Source: Gnetum montanum
Taxonomy: Eukaryota; Streptophyta; Gnetopsida; Gnetales; Gnetaceae
Reading direction: 5' to 3'
Assembly (NCBI GenBank): GCA_015680685.1
Contig: MNCI01003767.1
Span: 626,202 to 690,201 of the forward strand
Length of the DNA: 64,000 nt
Shown here: piece by piece, positions 58,701 through 64,000 of the stretch
Layout: each line of letters begins with the position of its first letter
Numbering within the stretch: position 1 is the stretch's first letter
Translations under genes and position numbers: made by a program
Notes under the pieces: generated by a model
What the model was told of the DNA's origin: nothing
Seen by the model: the letters and a program-made list of their open reading frames with translations, nothing else
Databases searched by the model: none

Positions 58701-59967
58701 GACAGAAATTTTTCAACAATTGACGAAAATTTTCAAACCATAAAATTTAAAATTGATGTTTAGGGAAGAAAACTTGAAATATTACGAAGGGGAAAATTTT
58801 GATAATTAATTCAAATTGACGTTTTGACAGCAACTAAGTTAAAAACTCCTTAATTAAACAAGCTCATTTTGGTGTAATAATATGATGGGTGACCTCCTAG
58901 GAGTTATTTCTATTTGGATATTAGAGGGCCCCCCATGGTTAACCAAATATTGTCTGAAGTCTCGTTTTCTATGTCAAAAGTTTAAGATCTCAAAAGCCGT
59001 AACTTGCGACTTTGGAAACCTTTTTTAGTTAACAAAAAATGGTTTACTACAACTTTTAATTTCCTAAACATAATGGTGAAGTCAGATCTACCTCATGGAG
59101 CTTTAAATATTTGTTTCTATTCATTGCTCAACATGGTGCCTCAAGACCTTCAGATAAGCAATTTTAGCATAATTACATACTATGTTTATTTCTAACATAA
59201 TTCATTGATATCTTAAACCGTGCCTGGGCGATCAATTAACGTGTTGGCACATTTTTGCCATTCCATAGAACAGCGATTTGTTAAGAAAAATTCAGTTCAA
59301 AATTTTATTCTAAAATTGAAGGGTTAAAAGGTTACTGCATTAGCAAAACTACACTTGCAACTGCACTGAAAGAAGCAGATGATTTCAGATTTTGCAGTGT
59401 TTTGCTGGTAATTCACTGTATGCAAAATGAATGTTTAACCTTATTCAGACACAAGGCTTAATTGAATTTGAGTGATAAAGATGCAATCAGGGTTTTGAGC
59501 TCATTATCTTGTGCAAAATACAAAATCTTTTTGAAAACATACACTAACTATATCAAGGATGATTCAGACTGTTTTAAAGTTAATGATGAATTCACAGAAA
59601 AAAAGAGAAGTAAAAATCAATGCTCCCAAATTTGAATAAAAAACTACCATCAACGATCTTTGAATAAGAAATAGTCAAATAAGCAAGAAGCACCTGAAAA
59701 ATCTCACGAAAAAGTCTACTGCAAAGCTTGAATTTGGAAAAGTATCTCGCATGATTTTTATGCCATGTAATTAAAAGTTAAAATTATCTATCGTTATCAA
59801 AGGACACATTCAAACGGGTATGAACGCCAATACACGATGGAAAACCCGCCTCTTAAATTGCAGAGTAGAAGCCTCAGCGAAAACCAAACTCCTGTGTTGA
59901 AAGTTGAAAGTATTCACAGCTTCACATCCACTGTATCCCAGATTCCAGAACTCCTCTAACAGCAGTA
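58701..59967. other. Region before the glycosyltransferase remnant
   Basis: AT-rich, no gene seen. It includes a short 5S-like segment at 58884-58902. No clear TATA box close to 59968 was found. Confidence 0.4.
58884..58902 (+). other. Short 5S rRNA-like remnant (box C region)
   Basis: GATGGGTGACCTCCTAGGA differs by one base from GATGGGTGACCTCCTGGGA of plant 5S rRNA. The 40 bases before it (TTAATTAAACAAGCTCATTT...) vaguely follow the 5S order TTAAGCGTGCTTGG. Such pieces occur in 5S-derived SINEs and in Cassandra TRIM LTRs; too little is left to decide. Confidence 0.4.
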
Positions 59968-62139
59968 ATGGAGATACAGCGAAAAAGCAAACCACATGTG
60001 GTAGCGGTTGCAATTCCGTTCCAGGGCCACATCAATCCGATTCTTCAGCTGGTGCCAAACATTGCAGAGGCAGGCGTAGTGCTCACATTCGTCAACACAG
60101 AAGCAGCCCACGTAGAGTTGCTGACAGTCAACTGTGGAAAGGACCCAATTCTCGGAAGCAGAGATGCGCTAGGAATCGATCTTAGATCTGTTCAGATTTC
60201 AGACGGACTTCCACCAGAAATGGACAGAAATCTACACAAACTGGAGCTCTGTCAATCCATGCGAATTGCCATGGTTGTTCATGTTGAGAATCTTATGCAA
60301 GAGCTCGGGAGATTCGCTATTCCGGATAAATTTTGACGAACTGTTCGCGTCGGTGCATTAAATTCGCAATGGGTACGTATTTCATAATTTCCAGTGAAAT
60401 TTTGTCTGGATTTGTACAGGTCGCCTTGCCTTGCGTTGTATTGTTCTTGCCTTTTTAATTCCTGCGATGTCTGCATTTTGCATTAAAATCTTACGTATCT
60501 TCTCCTGTTCTGAATCATACCAAAAATTTCATTTCATTGTTAAGTGGCAAGCAAGCAATCAAGATTCATGGCATCGGCATGAGACGGACCACAGAAAACA
60601 AGGGAGTACGAATAAATAAGCAAACACACGGAAATCACGAAAGGGCTACTATGGTAACCGAAGGCCGAAGCGGCAAGTATTGGTCATACGGAAATCAAGT
60701 TTTGGACGGGGCGTGCGAGGAAAACATTGCATTTGCATGGATTCGCCTGCCTTTGGGAGCGTCAAAAGGTTCCGCCATGACTCACACATTCACGCGTGTT
60801 TATTGTTCATTGCTGGTTTTTGCTCTTTTTCTCATATCTCTGCTGAAAAAAGAAAAAACAAAACAGGGTCATCCTCATGTGTCATGAATCATGAACATGA
60901 TGACGAATGGATGCTGCTTCAACTTTTTTAAAAATCTGTTTGCTTATAAAGCAAACGAAGCCCACTAGCACATGGCCAATGGCCATATGCAAGCTCATGG
61001 TGCTCTGTTTTTATGTTCTCCTTCATCATGACTAGTGCCGATTTTCCAGCGTCTGAAAGGTGAGTTACTGGGCTGTGCCTAGTTTAGTTAAGTTGTGTCT
61101 TCTTATCATGCAGTCATCTTCAACGTGGTACTATGGCTCTACTCACAGGTAGTTCCTAAGCTGATAGTTGTTGAACAAAAGTATTAGCAGACCTGATTTG
61201 TTATAAATTTGGTTGAGGCTTGAGGCTTAATTTCATTTTTGAAAAATATTGGATTGAGTAACAAAAGGGTTTCATTTTATTGCTGTCATTTTGGTTGCAG
61301 AAATTATATGTTCGGCCAGATTATGGTTCCTAAGTAAGGAAATGGATTCAATGCCCTCCATACCTTTACGAATTTTCTTGCTTCAATTTAATGGTGATAT
61401 TGCAATCTTCTGTCCAATTTTTAAGCATTAACAATATTTGGAATTTACATTCTACTTGTTTTATATTTTACAATGTATTTTTATGATATATGAGATTTAA
61501 TTTTTAAAAAAGACTAATATATTTAAATTTTCTCTATCACATCCCTGCTACGAACCCGCCCCACTTTTTCTTGAGGCACGGGTACCCAAACACGTTCAGA
61601 ATCAGGAATCCTCGATTTCCTGGCTTCCACAAATCGGATTCTTTTGATGCATAGTTTTGCATGCATCTCTGCCTACTTCTGGCCTTCTCACAGATACTTT
61701 CCATGAGTGGGATGGCCCTGTTACTTTCCATGAGTGGGATGGCCCTGTTGCCAAAAAATTCGGTGTAAGGTTCGCCAGCGTTTTCACGCACTCAGTGGCG
61801 GTCTATTCTCTGTATCTGCATAATGAACTTCCCGTGGAAAATGGGCACCTTCCCTTCCCTCAATTCGTGGCCTGCAACGACAAAGTCATAGATTACACTC
61901 CGGAGCTCCCAGCAATGGCGATCACAGATCTGACCTGGTTTCTGCAAGAAGCCGATCTATCTGTGGTGGGTGTTTTCATGAACATAATCGTGCAATCAAT
62001 GCTGGCAGGCAGAATCGCAAACTGGCTGTTAATCCAATTCAGTGGAGGAGCTGGAATCCACCACCGTTTCGGCTCTACGAGCATTGGGCAAACCCGTAAT
62101 CTCCCTAGGTCCCCAAAATGTATTTGTTTAAGCATTTAA
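59968..62139 (+). pseudogene. Family-1 UDP-glycosyltransferase, broken and truncated
   Basis: The N-terminal part (59968-60336) opens MEIQRKSKPHVVAVAIPFQG, has the acceptor-side motif PFQGHINPILQL and then FVNTEAAHVELL and DGLPPEMDRN, typical of plant UGTs that glycosylate small molecules in the cytosol. It stops at PDKF (TGA 60334-60336). The next matching part begins at about 61691 with DTFHEWDGPVAKKFGVRFAS and continues SVAVYSLYLHNELPVENGHL and DLTWFLQEADLS to ANWLL near 62030. Then the frame shifts (SVEELES and ALGKPVISLGP lie in another frame) and homology ends near 62130. The C-terminal sugar-donor half with the PSPG box is missing up to 64000. A 27-bp duplication at 61695-61748 adds residues. 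About 1.35 kb of unrecognised DNA separates the parts, an intron or insertion. Not functional. Confidence 0.82.
61695..61748 (+). repeat. 27-bp tandem duplication in the glycosyltransferase remnant
   Basis: TACTTTCCATGAGTGGGATG plus GCCCTGT occurs twice, at 61695-61721 and 61722-61748, with no mismatch. It repeats the residues TFHEWDGPV in frame. Confidence 0.95.
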
Positions 62140-64000
62140 CTTCACAAGAGATTATGCCAAAAAATTATTATTATTATTTAAGAAGAAAGGGAATTTATGG
62201 GATATTTGTTCTATATGAAAAAAACACTTGTTCATTATAACTTTTAATATCTATGATAGTTATAACTAACTACCATAATGGTTTTAACTAAGTCCCATTA
62301 ATTTATATGGTGGTTATAACTAACTTCCATAGTGGTTATAACACTCCTTAATTTCCTATGATAGTTGTAACGATCTAAAAGAGCTTCAAAGGTAGAATAA
62401 AAAACAGGAGGAGGAGGAGGGGATGGGGGGAACCAAGAAGAATTATAAAAGACTACTTGTAAGAATGGCTTGTTAATTTTATCATCAATTTAGCTTCTTT
62501 GTTTAATCTTGTAAGTTTTTTTTCTTCTCATTTTGTCTTAGTTGCTTAGCAAATGGTTTAGATAGTACTATGTTTGGCATTTAATTTTGGGATTTTCCGA
62601 TTACTCTTATAGCTCCATTTTTGTGTAATTGTATAGTTTGATTTGGTTGTCATATAAGAGCTTATATTGTCTTTTGAAAAACATCTTGAGCAATTTAATA
62701 GTAGTGTCTTTATGAAATTGCCTATTTCAATCTAGAGGATCTAGAAAATCTTTGATATTTTAAGTTGACTTGAAATAGCTTCAATTTTTAAAGTCTTTTC
62801 CTTGATGTTTCAATCTTGAAATTGTTAAATCTTTTTTGATAGCTCTATTATTTGTAATTATTGATAACTCCTTAACTAGCCAAATAATAGCTTGTATTTT
62901 GTCGCTTATAAAGCATCTTGGTAGTTTAATAAGAGAGTCTTTTACAAAATTGCTTGTTGAGTTCAAAGGGTTTGAACAATTTGTAACACTTTAAATTGAA
63001 TTGGAATAGCTTTATTTCGAAGTGTTTTCTCATGTTCAATTTATCTTGCTTAAATATTTGAGATTCCACACAAATTTGCTTTTTTTCTTCTTTTCTTTTA
63101 AAATCCATTGAATCTCACTTTATTTCTAATTTTCTTGTGGATCTTTCTCTTTGAGGAAAATTAGTCGTAGATTTCTACAAAATTGTGCTTAAGCATTTTT
63201 GTGAAATTTTATTTATTTCAAGTAACGTACTATAAGGACTATATAGACTAAGTGACTTGATAGAATAGGAATCTTTAATAACTCACAATATTCAACAAAA
63301 TCAATTGAATTTTTGTTATAATAGTCAATTACAATTTCATACACAAACTCAACATTTCAACATTTACAATTAATTCACTCTATTATCACTAAGTTTATTT
63401 GAAGGTATATGAGCCTTGGTGTTTCTAGAGATCATCAAACATCTAAACTCAAGTTTGAAGGAACACCTTCATTTCCCATGCTCCTAGTCATTGAAGAAAA
63501 ATTTTGGTGATTCCAAAAAGTTACCAACACAATGCCTAACAATTAAATTATTGAAACTAACAATTTAACCTCTTACACCATCTTGAGTCTTAAGACTAAG
63601 GGCTTAACCTTTGTAGATAAATAGTCTTAGATTACTAACCCCTAGTGTGTCATTAATTACACTGCCAAAGTCAATGTCTTAGGGGAGTAGAAAGATTGTT
63701 AAGAACATAGGTAATGTAGCTAGATGTTACTAACCTAAAATTAGTTAATTAGTTGTTGAACCAAAATGATTAAGAAGATGTATATTAATTCATCTTGCAA
63801 CCAAATCATATGGCAAAACAACATGGAGAATCATAATCTTACTCTAACAAGGTGTATGATACTCATAAATAAAAATGATCTAAGAGAGAATCCAAGAATG
63901 AAAATAAAAGTTGCAACATATAACATGCTTGCAAGATCCCTAACTAGTGAGAAACAACATCCACTTTGTCCACCATGGGCCTTGGACTAGCATGAGTATT
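62140..64000. other. AT-rich region with a ~230-bp duplication, no gene
   Basis: No gene, element end or RNA was recognised. Two diverged ~230-bp units start at 62660 (GCTTATATTGTC) and 62890 (GCTTGTATTTTGTC); both continue with AAACATCTTGAGCAATTTAATA-like and ACTTGAAATAGCTTC-like text. A G-rich stretch GGAGGAGGAGGGGATGGGGG lies at about 62409. 62190-62370 repeats GGTTATAACTAACT-type phrases. Confidence 0.55.

Noticed and set aside
60537-60887. 116-codon frame in the gap of the glycosyltransferase remnant
   Set aside because: No recognisable domain and no upstream or downstream continuation; treated as intron or inserted DNA.
1-64000. tRNA genes, bacterial-type operons, ribosome binding sites and origins
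   Set aside because: None seen; the content is plant nuclear repeat DNA.

Overview
The window is repeat-rich plant nuclear DNA with no gene that looks intact. Plant origin is indicated by several plant-type Ty3/gypsy LTR retrotransposons (Tat/Ogre-like and Athila-like proteins, primer sites matching tRNA-Asp) and by a broken family-1 UDP-glycosyltransferase (UGT). The heavy nesting and decay suggest a large genome such as a conifer or another large-genome seed plant; the species cannot be read from the sequence. All element boundaries below were found by eye from TG...CA LTR ends, primer sites (PBS), polypurine tracts (PPT) and target-site duplications (TSD).

Layout. 1 to about 3130: 3' tail of a Tat-like gypsy element (integrase end, repeat-rich spacer, LTR-like DNA). 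About 3160-4885: 3' end of a second gypsy element with its LTR (4033-4885). 5395-39576: a large Tat/Ogre-like host element (H1) with 5' LTR 5395-8058, 3' LTR 38189-39576 and TSD CATGT on both sides. H1 has been split three times: by a solo LTR (S3, 6025-7222) in its 5' LTR, by gypsy element N1 (8591-18181) in its leader, and by gypsy element N2 (21937-31731) in its protease. N1 itself carries a reverse solo LTR (S1, 13809-14765) in its 3' reading frame.

39642-39961 is an internally deleted reverse solo LTR (S2). About 40900-42091 and 52144-52450 are the halves of an old gypsy pol, split by a full-length minus-strand element N3 (42092-52143). 53003-54927 is the LTR and decayed gag of another copy. 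54928-56212 holds two LTRs of a further family head to head, followed by a gag-protease remnant with a classical zinc knuckle (56217-57900). 59968-62139 is the UGT remnant. The rest is AT-rich DNA with a few tandem repeats.

N1, N2, N3, S1, S2 and the LTRs at 4033 and 53003 belong to one superfamily: LTRs near 0.8-0.95 kb, starting TGATGA and ending CATCA, TATAAATA-type promoter boxes, a conserved TCTTTATT/AATAAAGA inverted repeat, tRNA-Asp-like PBS, and a GGGGGTA tract before the 3' LTR. N2 and N3 carry gag, protease, reverse transcriptase, RNase H and integrase in the usual order. N1 has gag but no recognisable pol and instead a long extra 3' reading frame. The LTR promoters show unusual repeated modules (CGATATCG boxes in most copies, AGTTACTCTA-like repeats in N3), which are the most striking unexplained signal in the window.
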